A stretch of 64,000 nucleotides of DNA from Planctomycetaceae bacterium. Its GTDB lineage: Bacteria; Planctomycetota; Planctomycetia; Pirellulales; Pirellulaceae. A program made the translations under genes and the position numbers. Below, piece by piece: positions 47,232 through 56,906 of this stretch. How positions within the stretch are numbered: position 1 is the stretch's first letter; each line of letters opens with the position of its first letter. The notes beneath the pieces are model-generated. The model saw only the letters and a program-made list of their open reading frames with translations, searched no databases and was not told the origin of the DNA. Location of the stretch: the NCBI GenBank assembly GCA_002709225.1, contig PAQH01000056.1, positions 1-64,000 on the forward strand. Reading direction: 5' to 3'.

Positions 47232-48251
47232 ATGGTTGATTCGAAATTGCCAACGATCGCCCTGTCAATGGGTGACCCCGCCGGCATTGGACCTGAGGTC
47301 ACATTCAAGGCACTTAGCGACCCGAGCATTCGCTCCCTGGCGCGCTGCGTCGTTGTGGGGGAAGGCTGGCTGGCGACATCACTGGGATCAGACCTGGCAT
47401 TCCAGCCCGATGCAATCGTGACCGATTTGGACGCTGCGCCCGCCGCGGCAAAGGTCGTCGTTCTGGATACACAATTCCTGGACCCCTCTGAATGGAAGAT
47501 CGCGGAAGTCAACGTCAAAAGTGGGCAGGCGGCGGTCGAATATATTCGTCGCGGAACCGAACTCTGCCAACAAGGCTCTGCCGTTGCGATCGTCACCGCG
47601 CCGATCAATAAAGAAGCGGTCGCGCTTAGCGATCCCACTTTTGTGGGTCACACCGAGTACATCGCGGAACAGTGTGGGGTCGATCAGTCGCGGATGCTGC
47701 TTGTCAATGACCGCTTGCGGGTGGTACATGTCTCCACGCATTGCAGCTTGTCTCGAGCTACCCAACTAAGCACCCGGCGGATTCTTGACACCATCGTTCT
47801 CGGTTCCGAGGCGGTTCGCGCACTCGGTTTCCCCACGCCGCGCATCGCAGTCTGCGGACTTAATCCACACGCCGGCGAAAACGGGATGTTTGGGCTCGAA
47901 GAGAGTGAGTTCATCCAACCAGCAATCGAGGCGGCCCACCAACAGGGGATCGTATGCGACGGTCCCTTACCGGCCGATACGCTGTTCGTACAGGCAGTAC
48001 GCGGCAAATACGATCTGGTCGTCGCGATGTATCACGATCAGGGTCACATTCCGATGAAGGTTCTGGACTTCGAGCACACCGTAAATGTGACTCTCGGTTT
48101 ACCAATCATACGGACGTCGGTTGATCACGGTACGGCCTTTGACATCGCCGGAAAGAATCTGGCAGATCCGGAAGATATGAAGACTGCGATTCGGCTCGCG
48201 GTATCGATGTCAGAGCAGTACCAGCAGGTCACTCCCTCTGAGACACCGTAA
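47232..48251 (+). CDS. pdxA: PdxA-family dehydrogenase (4-hydroxythreonine-4-phosphate or 4-phosphothreonate/erythronate dehydrogenase)
   Basis: A 339-residue NAD-dependent metal enzyme. The N-terminal IALSMGDPAGIGPEV, TAPINKEAV, HTEYIAEQCG, CGLNPHAGENGMFG and MYHDQGHIPMK carry the substrate and metal-binding residues, including the conserved histidines. PdxA proper acts in pyridoxal phosphate synthesis, but PdxA2 forms catabolise phosphorylated C4 sugar acids when encoded beside a DUF1537 kinase, as here. I therefore favour the catabolic role, which would yield dihydroxyacetone phosphate. Sequence alone does not exclude pyridoxine synthesis. GAGAG is close to ATG 47232. Confidence 0.88.
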   Translation: MVDSKLPTIALSMGDPAGIGPEVTFKALSDPSIRSLARCVVVGEGWLATSLGSDLAFQPDAIVTDLDAAPAAAKVVVLDTQFLDPSEWKIAEVNVKSGQAAVEYIRRGTELCQQGSAVAIVTAPINKEAVALSDPTFVGHTEYIAEQCGVDQSRMLLVNDRLRVVHVSTHCSLSRATQLSTRRILDTIVLGSEAVRALGFPTPRIAVCGLNPHAGENGMFGLEESEFIQPAIEAAHQQGIVCDGPLPADTLFVQAVRGKYDLVVAMYHDQGHIPMKVLDFEHTVNVTLGLPIIRTSVDHGTAFDIAGKNLADPEDMKTAIRLAVSMSEQYQQVTPSETP

Positions 48252-48290
48252 ATACAACGAGGCACCATGAGCCACGACAAATGAGTCGGT

Positions 48291-48671
48291 TCATTCCTCC
48301 ATAAGTTCAAGCCGAATCGTCACGCCATCAGGAACACTGCTGAGTTGTGAACAGTCGCCCAGCACTTTTCCCACCGGGTTCACAGGACTCGCCGCGCGCG
48401 GTTCCGCGCCATGCGATGCGGGAGTCGGCCCGAAAAAAATGCAAAATGCGCGACCGGGAGCCCAGTAGGCAAGTTCACCTACCGTCATTTCGGCACGTGC
48501 GTCAGGCGCCACGTCTTGATTCACCGGGACAGAAAAATAGATTTCCTGGCCCCAGCGGTTTCCAGAAGCTGCCAGCGGCAATGCCGCCAACAACGCCAAG
48601 GCGGTCTCCGACTCGGTAAATTCAGCCACCAGGCGCACTTCCCCGGCTGTGATTTGGATTCGCTGCGTCAT
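48291..48671 (-). CDS. Cyclophilin-like fold protein (TM1367 type)
   Basis: A 126-residue protein with the prokaryotic cyclophilin-like fold. The central block VGELAYWAPGRAFCIFFGPTPAS and the following VNPVGKVLGD are diagnostic. The first strand IQITAGEVRLVAEF and the last VTIRLELMEE close the barrel. The protein lacks the usual eukaryotic cyclophilin active-site Arg segment, so prolyl isomerase activity is doubtful; relatives have unknown function. It is convergent with the pdxA-family gene (39 bases between stops). Start ATG 48671. Confidence 0.85.
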   Translation of the reverse strand: MTQRIQITAGEVRLVAEFTESETALALLAALPLAASGNRWGQEIYFSVPVNQDVAPDARAEMTVGELAYWAPGRAFCIFFGPTPASHGAEPRAASPVNPVGKVLGDCSQLSSVPDGVTIRLELMEE

Positions 48672-48935
48672 CGCCAGTCAACTCAGTTCAGGTGATTCCC
48701 CGCTGGAACGCCACAACCACACCAGGGCGCACGAGCGATCAGCAGTCTTCAACGGGCATACGCTCCCAGCACGGACCATTCTAGAATCCAATCGAGTGAG
48801 CCTGAAGTAAGCGCTGGTCGATTTTCTCCACTGCCAAAGTGCGGTATGCTGGCAGACTTGAAAACCCGTCGTAATTGGGAAATCCTGACCCTGGAAACAC
48901 CGATTTGGTTCAAGCTTCTTAACAAGGAATGAAAC

Positions 48936-51305
48936 ATGCTCGCTGTACGATTTCTTGTCGGCGTTGCGATCTCACTCGGGTCTTATACTTTTTTGAGAGC
49001 GGCAGATTTGCCGATCCTTGAAGTCGAAGCGCAACCTCTGAAAGCGCAAGCCAAGCGTGTGGCTGCGGCGCTCCAGTTTCTCGGGCAACCACTGACGCAA
49101 CAACAACAGCAAACGCTTGACGCAGCAGTGGCCGAAAGCGATGACAACCTGGCCACCAATGCGATCCAGAAACTGTTCGACTCGATGGCGTTGGCGATGG
49201 TACACATCAACCCCGAGCAGCGCGTCAAGGTGGACCGAGGTCCTGCAGCCGCACAACTCCACCAGAGCGGCTGGACTCTATTCCTGCTCAAAGTACACAA
49301 CGAGCCAGGTATTAATCCCCAGCTGAATGCCACCAGCCCCAACGCGGTGCCCGTGGTTCGTCGTTCCACAGGATCCAAGAGCCCCAAACAGGATGTCAAA
49401 CCACAAGACATCGCTGACCGTTGGCTGGACCTGATGACTTTTGATCAGAAGCCTTTGACGAAAACACTCACCGGTCTAACGGTCGAATATCGCATCCTGC
49501 AACTCTATAGCCGTGACGCCGGAAAACGAGAAGCAAAACTCTCCTTTAACGTCGGACAAGGCTCGCAGGACCTCGGATTTCGCAACGAGCTCAACGTCCT
49601 CTTCGATTGCCAACCTGCTGTCCGCGTCACGCTGGAAGTCATTGATGATGATGGGCAACCCACCACAGGACAATTCGTCTTTCGAGATTCTAATGGTCGA
49701 GTTTACCCAGCCCGGACGCGCCGCTTAGCCCCCGATTTTTTCTTTCATGACCAGATTTACCGTGACAGCGGGGAAACGGTCTTGCTACCACCCGGCACGT
49801 TCCAAGTAACCTATTCAAGAGGACCCGAATACCGCATCCTGCAGCGCCAAATCACCATCCCCAATGCGCCCACCAACCAACAGACGTTTCGCCTTAAACG
49901 CTGGATTAAGCTGGCAGATAAAGGCTGGTTCTCGGGTGACCATCACGTCCATGCAGCCGGCTGCTCGCACTACGAAGCGCCGACTCAAGGAGTTGATCCT
50001 GCCGCGATGATGCGCCACATTCGCGGCGAAGATCTCAACGTAGGCTGCGTGCTGACTTGGGGTCCCTGCTGGTATTTCCAGAAAGATTTTTTTGAGGGCA
50101 AAACCCACGCGTTATCGACACCCAACAACCTGATGCGTTACGACGTTGAAGTTTCTGGATTTCCCAGCGATCATTGTGGACACCTCTGCCTGTTGCGTTT
50201 GTCGGAGGACGATTACCCGGGAACCAAACGTGTCGAAGACTGGCCGAGTTGGGATCTGCCGATCCTCAAATGGGGTAAGGAACAAGGGGGGGTAGTAGGT
50301 TTCTCCCACAGTGGCTGGGGGCTCCAGTTGCCCGACTATCTTCCCGATGGCACACGCGCGTTCCCCAATCGCCGTTACGGCGGTAGCGACCCTAGCTGGA
50401 AAGGCAAAGCACCCGCTAAGCTGCCCGACTACGCCATGCCCCGGTTCGATGGGATTGGCGCCAATGAATATGTTGTCGATGTCGTCCACGGGGTATGCGA
50501 TTTCATTTCTGCCGTCGATACACCAATTACCTGGGAGTTGAATGTCTGGTATCACACGCTTAATTGTGGCTACACATGTCGCATCAGCGGCGAAACAGAT
50601 TTTCCCTGTATCTACGGAGAACGCGTAGGGCTGGGACGCGCCTATGTGAAACTCGGAGAAGACCAGGAACTCAGCTACGACAACTGGGTCTTCGCGTTGC
50701 GAGACGGTCGCAGCTACTGTAGTGATGGCTTGTCACATCTGTACGATTTTCAGGTCAATGGACTCGGTGTCGGCGAACGGGGCGAGGCGGGGCGTCCCAG
50801 CCTCCTGGCCGTCAAGAACAATCAGAAATTGACAATCGGTGTCAACGCCGCGGCACTGCTCGCGGAAACCCCCCGAGACGACATCCGCAATCGTCGGCTG
50901 GACGTGAAGCCGTATTGGCATGTTGAACGAGCACGCGTTGCCAATACACGAAGAGTGCCCGTGGAACTGATTGTCAATGGTCAGTCGGTGGCGAGGCAAG
51001 AAATCAACGCCGACGGAAGCATCCAGAATCTCTCTTTCGATTACGCCCTGGAACGATCTGGTTGGGTCGCGCTGCGGATCTTTCCTAGCGCGCACACCAA
51101 CCCAATTTTCGTCGAAGTCGACGGCCAGCCGATTCGAGCCAGCAAGCGGAGTGCAAAGTGGTGCCTGGAAGCCACCGAGACCTGCTGGAATTCGAAGAAG
51201 AAAGGGATTCGTGAAACCGAGCGGGCCGCAGCGATCAAGGCTTATGACAAGGCACGTGAGGCTTACTCGCGGATTCTCGAGGAATCGTTTGACGACGAAA
51301 ACTAA
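48936..51305 (+). CDS. CehA/McbA-type metallohydrolase with N-terminal beta-rich region
   Basis: A 789-residue exported protein. The N-terminal signal (about 1-24, VGVAISLGSYTFLRAAD) precedes helical and then beta-rich extracytoplasmic regions (25-320). The PHP-like domain starts GWFSGDHHVHAAGCSHY near residue 330, giving the HxH metal site, and continues through VLTWGPCW, GGVVGFSHSGWG and GANEYVVDVVHGVCDF, typical of CehA/McbA hydrolases. RSYCSDGLSHLYDF follows. Substrate unknown; relatives split phosphate or carbamate bonds. AAGGA is 7 bases before ATG 48936. Confidence 0.87.
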   Translation: MLAVRFLVGVAISLGSYTFLRAADLPILEVEAQPLKAQAKRVAAALQFLGQPLTQQQQQTLDAAVAESDDNLATNAIQKLFDSMALAMVHINPEQRVKVDRGPAAAQLHQSGWTLFLLKVHNEPGINPQLNATSPNAVPVVRRSTGSKSPKQDVKPQDIADRWLDLMTFDQKPLTKTLTGLTVEYRILQLYSRDAGKREAKLSFNVGQGSQDLGFRNELNVLFDCQPAVRVTLEVIDDDGQPTTGQFVFRDSNGRVYPARTRRLAPDFFFHDQIYRDSGETVLLPPGTFQVTYSRGPEYRILQRQITIPNAPTNQQTFRLKRWIKLADKGWFSGDHHVHAAGCSHYEAPTQGVDPAAMMRHIRGEDLNVGCVLTWGPCWYFQKDFFEGKTHALSTPNNLMRYDVEVSGFPSDHCGHLCLLRLSEDDYPGTKRVEDWPSWDLPILKWGKEQGGVVGFSHSGWGLQLPDYLPDGTRAFPNRRYGGSDPSWKGKAPAKLPDYAMPRFDGIGANEYVVDVVHGVCDFISAVDTPITWELNVWYHTLNCGYTCRISGETDFPCIYGERVGLGRAYVKLGEDQELSYDNWVFALRDGRSYCSDGLSHLYDFQVNGLGVGERGEAGRPSLLAVKNNQKLTIGVNAAALLAETPRDDIRNRRLDVKPYWHVERARVANTRRVPVELIVNGQSVARQEINADGSIQNLSFDYALERSGWVALRIFPSAHTNPIFVEVDGQPIRASKRSAKWCLEATETCWNSKKKGIRETERAAAIKAYDKAREAYSRILEESFDDEN

Positions 51306-51387
51306 CCGCCTGGATATCCTTAACCCGGCTGCTTTGCAGGATTGCCACAGCGTGGCCGCTGCTGGCAGGGGGGATGTTGCAAAGCTT

Positions 51388-52374
51388 TCATGCTGATGGC
51401 GTGTCTGCGCCCAGTGGCAACCGCTGCAGGTCTACATTACCACCGGAAAGCAACACGCCTACGCGTTTGTGCGCCCGACTAAATTCCCCGTCCGACCGCT
51501 CCGGTTCCTCGAGCAAGCCTGCCAGGGGGACCGCTGCCGACGGTTCCACAACCAATTTGGCACGCTCCAGAATTAACTGCAGCGCGCGCAAGATCGTGGC
51601 CTCTTCAACGCGCCAAATAAGATCGACCAGCTCCTGAATAATCTTGAAATTGATAGCACCCAAACTGGTCAACAGTCCATCCGCAATGGTCTGGGGCTCA
51701 ATGGACGGCACCCAGGTGCCGGATTTCCAGCTGCGATACGCGTCGTCGGCGCCACGCGGTTCGACCGCAATGATCTGAATCGCGGGATTGAGCGCTTTGG
51801 CGGCAACTAATGTTCCGGCGAGCAAGCCACCACCGCCAACTGGTACGACAATGGCGTCCAAATCGGGAACTTGCTCCAACAATTCCAGTGCCGCAGTTCC
51901 CTGACCCGCGACAATCAACTCCGCATCGTAGGGATGGATTAAGGACCCTCCGGTAGTTTCCAGGATCTTGTCCGCCGCCGCCTCACGCGCAACCAGGTTG
52001 GGCTCACAAAACGTAATCACACCCCCATACCCTTGCACAGCAGCAACCTTCACTGCAGAGGAATTCGATGGCATCACGATCTGCGCAGCAACACCCCGCC
52101 GCGCTGCAGCTCTGGACAGTGCTGCGGCATGATTACCTGACGAATGTGTCACAAAGCCACGCTCCGCTGTCGCATCTGAGGCGGCAAACACCGCGTTGCA
52201 GGCGCCACGCGACTTGAACGCGCCTGCCTTTTGCAAGTTTTCACACTTAAGGAACAGACGCGTTCCGGCCTGCAAATCCAATTGGCGACAGGTGACCACC
52301 GGCGTCCGATGAATATGTGGGCGAATACGCTGGTGCGCCTGTTCGACATCCTGCAGGTCAACCGGAAGTATCAT
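51388..52374 (-). CDS. PLP-dependent threonine dehydratase / serine-threonine racemase family enzyme
   Basis: A 328-residue fold-type II PLP enzyme. The Schiff-base lysine lies in LQKAGAFKSRGACNA (about Lys52), THSSGNHAAALSRAA binds the phosphate/substrate, and the Gly-rich PVGGGGLLAG loop (about residue 185) cradles the cofactor. The C-terminus has VVEPSAAVPLAGLL and ends LLSGGNVDLQ. There is no ACT domain, so it is the catabolic-dehydratase or racemase type, not biosynthetic IlvA. ATG 52374 (GGTGAG just upstream) is chosen; the open frame runs upstream to 52428 and would overlap the next gene. The PhyH gene precedes it on the same strand (46 bases). Confidence 0.92.
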   Translation of the reverse strand: MILPVDLQDVEQAHQRIRPHIHRTPVVTCRQLDLQAGTRLFLKCENLQKAGAFKSRGACNAVFAASDATAERGFVTHSSGNHAAALSRAAARRGVAAQIVMPSNSSAVKVAAVQGYGGVITFCEPNLVAREAAADKILETTGGSLIHPYDAELIVAGQGTAALELLEQVPDLDAIVVPVGGGGLLAGTLVAAKALNPAIQIIAVEPRGADDAYRSWKSGTWVPSIEPQTIADGLLTSLGAINFKIIQELVDLIWRVEEATILRALQLILERAKLVVEPSAAVPLAGLLEEPERSDGEFSRAHKRVGVLLSGGNVDLQRLPLGADTPSA

Positions 52375-52420
52375 TCGCTCACCAGATCTGGGGCCAGTGC
52401 TACGCAGCCAGGTCTCATCG

Positions 52421-53263
52421 TCAAACACGTTCCCAGCGGTTGAGATTCATCCCTGGCGCCACATTCGGCATATGCGCTGGCTTGTTCGCACCAAAAAAAT
52501 CACCTTCGCGATGATTGGGACTCTGAAACAGCTTACGGACTGCTGCCGGCAATTGCTGCAGTTCTGTTGCCGGCCACTCGTCGACAGGTTGCACTGGACC
52601 TGCCCACGCTGGTCGGTAAGAAATGGCCAGCATTCCACGTGATCGGGTCCCCGTGTTGGGATAATTCCCGTGAAACACCTTGTGGTTAATGAGCACCGCC
52701 GAACCGGCTTTCAACGTCACCATTAATTCGTCCGGGTGTGACGAAAATCGCTGATAGGGGTTCGCGTCAGCATGCATACACAAGTGGGAACGCGGCACGA
52801 CTCGAAAGGGGGATACTTCAGGTGTCAAATCATCCAGGTAATACAAGACGCGCACAGTCCAGGGACAACTTCCTTCGTAACCAAAAATCTCCGAGCCGTA
52901 CGGCTGGCCGTCGGTGTGCAGGCTGATTCCGGGATGACCTGGCTCGCTGCGCGCATAGCCATATGTCATGAAAACTACCTCCTGGCCAAACAGCTCGTGG
53001 AGAAATGACAGCGTAGGTCGGTGGGCAATCAACTCGGTAATGGCGCCACCGCGGAACTGGATCGATGCGCACCCTCGCTGATGTTCGCTGTAATCGACAG
53101 GAGTCGTCTCTAACTCAGCAACTTCGGTCTGAAGGCGCGCTATTTCGGAATCAGATAACAGGTCCGGAAGAACCAGATATCCCTCGAGTTCAATCTGCCG
53201 GATCCGCTCTCCCAATGACAACATCGACCAGTCCCGATCATCGATCTGTTTCGCCTCAACCAT
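52421..53263 (-). CDS. Phytanoyl-CoA dioxygenase family protein
   Basis: A 280-residue Fe(II)/2-oxoglutarate dioxygenase of the PhyH family. The HxD iron motif is in SLHTDGQPYG, and the distal His and 2-oxoglutarate Arg are in NHKVFHGNYPNTGTRSRGMLAISYRP. LGERIRQIELEGYLVLPDLLSDSEIARLQ is the common N-terminal helix region. Bacterial members hydroxylate varied small molecules, so substrate is open. ATG 53263 has AGGAG 8 bases upstream; an in-frame TTG at 53269 is too close to that site. The gene is followed by the PLP enzyme gene on the same strand. Confidence 0.9.
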   Translation of the reverse strand: MVEAKQIDDRDWSMLSLGERIRQIELEGYLVLPDLLSDSEIARLQTEVAELETTPVDYSEHQRGCASIQFRGGAITELIAHRPTLSFLHELFGQEVVFMTYGYARSEPGHPGISLHTDGQPYGSEIFGYEGSCPWTVRVLYYLDDLTPEVSPFRVVPRSHLCMHADANPYQRFSSHPDELMVTLKAGSAVLINHKVFHGNYPNTGTRSRGMLAISYRPAWAGPVQPVDEWPATELQQLPAAVRKLFQSPNHREGDFFGANKPAHMPNVAPGMNLNRWERV

Positions 53264-53374
53264 CTCCAACGCTCCTATTCACCAGGACACAACCGCCGCA
53301 GCGTTGCAACCTATCTTATGCTGTCGCTTGAAACAAAACCTTGATTTACGACGTCGCTTTACCCACCTGTTCGT

Positions 53375-54745
53375 TCACTCGCCTCCGGGTTGGACAGCCC
53401 GAAATTTCTCTGCCAGCTGTGCCAACTGTTCATCCAATTCCTGCCGTTCGACGAGCAGCTCCCGCACTTCCGCGCTCTTGGAAAACCAGCGCAATAAACT
53501 GATCGTGTTTCCGGTCCAGTGCGGCCAGGCGCGCCAGTAATGCAGGCTCGCGATGCCTAGCGGCGGCATGGCCGTGATCAGTGGCAGCGCACCGGCGGGC
53601 CAGAAGAACTGCAACCCAGCAAAGCCCAGCAGGTACCAGCCCAGATAACCGGGTATGCCAACCAGCAAGCGGTACATGCTCACAGTGGTTCGACCGGGTG
53701 CCGTAAACCGCCTGGCGATCCAACGAACTGTAGTAAACGGCACCAGATGAAACAGCGTAACCGCCAATACAGGCAGCAACGCCACCATACCAATCACGGC
53801 CAACAGGAAAGTCACTAGGACCGAGGCCATACTGTGGCCTTGTGGCGCGATCGTACCCATGCGCAATCCCATCCCGCGTGCGCGATCCCGAAATTGCTTG
53901 ATCCTGGCAGCCAGTTGTTCGACCAACGAACGATCGGCAGCCGCAAAATAATTGATCGCTTCGGCAATCCGTTTACGTCGGTACAGAAAAGGGATTTTGC
54001 TGGCAGGGTCGATACGTACAGGAGGCGCCAGCGATTCAAGATCTTCCAGCCAATCTGACCATTCTGGTTCAGCCAGGTGAATCGTGACCTGCTGCATCCG
54101 CGTCTGCAGTTCCTCGGTTAGCTGACGAGCCAACCGGCGTGGATCTTCTTCACCCTCAGCCTGCCGCTCAGTCATCCAAGCAGCGACCGACAGCGGCGCA
54201 CCCACTTGGATCCAAATTGGGCTGCGGAAACGCTCTTTCCAACGGTAATTGATCCCGACAGGGACCAGCTGCAATTGACCAGCTCCCTGGCGGACCGCTT
54301 CTAACGCCATCCGGGCGGCTCCACCCCGAACCATTTCCACACGCAGATGATCGTGACTCTTTCCCTCGGGAAAAATACCGACGGCAGCACCCTGAGCGAG
54401 CGCGTTCACACCCTTATCAAGACTCTGCTGATTGTTCCTTACCTGCCGTCGGTCATCCTGGCCACGAAACGCGGGAATCATGCCCAGGGCATTCAGCAGA
54501 GGACCAAGAACAGGTGTCTTGAACAACGGGGCCTTGGCGAAGAAGCGCACCGGCCGACGTGCTGTCACGCCAACCAACACGGGATCCAACAGAGAGTTTG
54601 CGTGATTGGCACAAACCAACACAGGTCCCTTGGATGGGAAATGTTCGCGACCGGTAAATTCAATCCGCGGATAATAGAAACGAACTGCCAATCGGCCCAA
54701 ACGGCGGACAAGTTGTCCTGCCAGGCCGGGCTTATGTGCCTTCAT
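53375..54745 (-). CDS. 1-acyl-glycerol-3-phosphate acyltransferase-like membrane protein
   Basis: A 456-residue acyltransferase of the PlsC type. The catalytic NHANSLLDP (HX4D) is near residue 47 and IFPEGKSHD near residue 124 binds the glycerol phosphate. The acyltransferase domain ends about residue 220. The C-terminal half is longer than PlsC and carries at least two pairs of hydrophobic segments (about 310-345 and 370-410) that anchor it in the membrane. It probably transfers acyl groups to a phospholipid or related polyol. Start ATG 54745, weak ribosome site. It is divergent from the sodium symporter gene. Confidence 0.87.
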   Translation of the reverse strand: MKAHKPGLAGQLVRRLGRLAVRFYYPRIEFTGREHFPSKGPVLVCANHANSLLDPVLVGVTARRPVRFFAKAPLFKTPVLGPLLNALGMIPAFRGQDDRRQVRNNQQSLDKGVNALAQGAAVGIFPEGKSHDHLRVEMVRGGAARMALEAVRQGAGQLQLVPVGINYRWKERFRSPIWIQVGAPLSVAAWMTERQAEGEEDPRRLARQLTEELQTRMQQVTIHLAEPEWSDWLEDLESLAPPVRIDPASKIPFLYRRKRIAEAINYFAAADRSLVEQLAARIKQFRDRARGMGLRMGTIAPQGHSMASVLVTFLLAVIGMVALLPVLAVTLFHLVPFTTVRWIARRFTAPGRTTVSMYRLLVGIPGYLGWYLLGFAGLQFFWPAGALPLITAMPPLGIASLHYWRAWPHWTGNTISLLRWFSKSAEVRELLVERQELDEQLAQLAEKFRAVQPGGE

Positions 54746-54886
54746 AGCGTCTCTCGATTCGTATCAGAGCGCGACGCATTGGTTTGACTTGTGCCATCTG
54801 CCTTCTCACTGCCAGTGGAGTATACTCAATGTCTATCGGTGCTGCGACTCGCGGCGGACCGCTTCCTCTCGTCCTCAGATCGACTG

Positions 54887-56782
54887 ATGAAGAACACCGA
54901 TTCAACTCGTACAGGAAACCTATCGAACCACGGCCGGCACATCGGCAGTGCTCTGCTTGCCACTGCGAACGTGCTGACGTCGGGAAGTAATGCAAGCGGT
55001 GCCGAAGCAATCTCGAATCCAGCTGCAAACTCCCTCTCAGCGGGTGGTCTGACGGGCCTCGATTGGGTACTGATCGGTCTCTACGCACTGACCACGATCC
55101 TCCTGGGATGGTATTTCGGGCGCCGCCGACAGTCGCAGCAAGAGTACTTTGTCGGCAGTGGCCAAATGAACCCACTGCTGATCGGTGTATCTCTATTCGC
55201 AACACTATTGAGCACCATCTCTTACTTATCCATCCCGGGAGAAGCTGCCGGTAAAGGCCCGATCAATATGACGGCGATGCTCGCATTGCCCCTAGTCTAT
55301 CTGACCGTCGGCTACCTTCTGCTACCTGTTTATATGCGACAAAAAGTAACCAGCGCCTACGAATTACTCGAAGACCGTTTGGGGCTGGGTATCCGCTTGC
55401 TGGGCGCATCCATGTTTCTCTTGCTGCGCCTGGTATGGATGTCGCTCTTGATTTACGTCGCGGCCAAAGCAGTCACTGTCATGTTGGCGATTGACTACTG
55501 GATCGTACATTACGGCGGCGCACAACAATGGGTCACTGGTGTCCCCCAGAAAATCGACTGGCTCATCCAATTTCATGAGGGAGAAGTCTGGATTTCCTGC
55601 GTCCCCGTGATTGTCCTGTTCACGGGATTCGTGGCCTTGATTTACACTACGTTGGGCGGTCTCCGTGCTGTCGTCATCACCGATTTCATGCAAACGGCGT
55701 TGTTATTCGGCGGCGCTCTGCTGGTCGTGATTTATGTCACTGTAGATCGTGGCGGATTGCGGTGGTTTCCTACCGCTTGGGAAGCGAACTGGGACACTCA
55801 GCCACTTTTCAGCTGGGACCCCCGTGTGCGCATCACCATGGTGGGTACGATCGTCAACGCGTTTGTCTGGTATGTCGCTACGGCAGGTGGTGACCAGACC
55901 TCGGTACAACGTTTCATGGCCACCAGGGATGCCCGCGCCGCACGGCTTGCATTGGGCAGCCAGATGTGCGTCAACGCGCTGGTGGGTGTCACCCTATACA
56001 TCGTGGGCTTTGCACTACTGGGCTTTTTTCGCGATCACCCGGAATATCTGGCCGGACTGGACCTGAAGCAGGATGCGGATGATCTTTTTTCTCGATTCAT
56101 CGCCAACCACCTCGGACCGGGAATCTCAGGACTGGTTGTGGCCGCGATGTTCGCTGCGGCCATGTCGAGCATCGACTCCGGTGTCAATTCGATTACCGCC
56201 GTGGTCAGCACCGATTTTCTCGGCCGCTTCGGCTGGCAACCTCGCAGTGAACGTGGCCAGGCCAGGCTCTCGCAGGGACTGGCCTTCAGCATCGGCGTCA
56301 CAGTCGTCGTCGGCAGTGCCTTCATGAAATTTATTGAAGGGAATATCACAGAGGTGACGAACAAGACAGTCAACCTGTTGACGACCCCTATTTTTGCCTT
56401 GTTCTGTTTTGCGCTGTTCATTCGATTCTCACGTCCACTGGGCGTCCTGGTCGGCTGGATTTGTGGTACGAGTGTCGCCGCATTCATTGCATTCTCATCC
56501 AGCAGCATCATTTTTCTGGCAGGTTGGTTTCCATCGGTACCGGGCTTCTTCGGTGTCGAACTAATCACCATCTACGATCCAGAAATTGGCGAGGTGCTGG
56601 CTACCGCAATCGCCGAAATAGATCCAGAAACAGGAATCGAGCGTCTGGTACAACGCGCTCCCATCAGCTTCCAATGGGTTGGACTTGCCAGCCTGGCAGT
56701 GAATCTTGTCACCGGATCGATCGCCAGTCTGCTGATCAACCGACTCTGGCCACCAACAGCCAACGACACCCTCCGTTCCTGA
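54887..56782 (+). CDS. Sodium:solute symporter (SSS family)
   Basis: A 631-residue sodium-coupled transporter with about 13 hydrophobic segments. LDWVLIGLYALTTILLGWYFG is the first core helix, followed by YFVGSGQMNPLLIGVSLFATLLSTISYLSIPGEAAGKG, a family signature. GGLRAVVITDFMQTALLF and GDQTSVQRFMATRDARAAR are further SSS blocks, then AAMSSIDSGVNSITAVVSTDF near residue 430. A periplasmic/cytosolic loop of about 50 residues near the C-terminus holds ATAIAEIDPETGIERL. ATG 54887 is chosen; the frame opens from 54791, adding residues of unclear value. Substrate unknown. A cupin gene follows after 124 bases. Confidence 0.92.
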   Translation: MKNTDSTRTGNLSNHGRHIGSALLATANVLTSGSNASGAEAISNPAANSLSAGGLTGLDWVLIGLYALTTILLGWYFGRRRQSQQEYFVGSGQMNPLLIGVSLFATLLSTISYLSIPGEAAGKGPINMTAMLALPLVYLTVGYLLLPVYMRQKVTSAYELLEDRLGLGIRLLGASMFLLLRLVWMSLLIYVAAKAVTVMLAIDYWIVHYGGAQQWVTGVPQKIDWLIQFHEGEVWISCVPVIVLFTGFVALIYTTLGGLRAVVITDFMQTALLFGGALLVVIYVTVDRGGLRWFPTAWEANWDTQPLFSWDPRVRITMVGTIVNAFVWYVATAGGDQTSVQRFMATRDARAARLALGSQMCVNALVGVTLYIVGFALLGFFRDHPEYLAGLDLKQDADDLFSRFIANHLGPGISGLVVAAMFAAAMSSIDSGVNSITAVVSTDFLGRFGWQPRSERGQARLSQGLAFSIGVTVVVGSAFMKFIEGNITEVTNKTVNLLTTPIFALFCFALFIRFSRPLGVLVGWICGTSVAAFIAFSSSSIIFLAGWFPSVPGFFGVELITIYDPEIGEVLATAIAEIDPETGIERLVQRAPISFQWVGLASLAVNLVTGSIASLLINRLWPPTANDTLRS

Positions 56783-56906
56783 GTCCAGCTGGTGGGCACG
56801 GTTTAGGGCCAGGCCAGCCCCAAGTAATGAGGCCCGCCAGAGACCATCGGGTAAGACCGGCTACTTTTTGTTTCAGATAATAACCCTTCACACTGGGAAT
56901 GCTACT

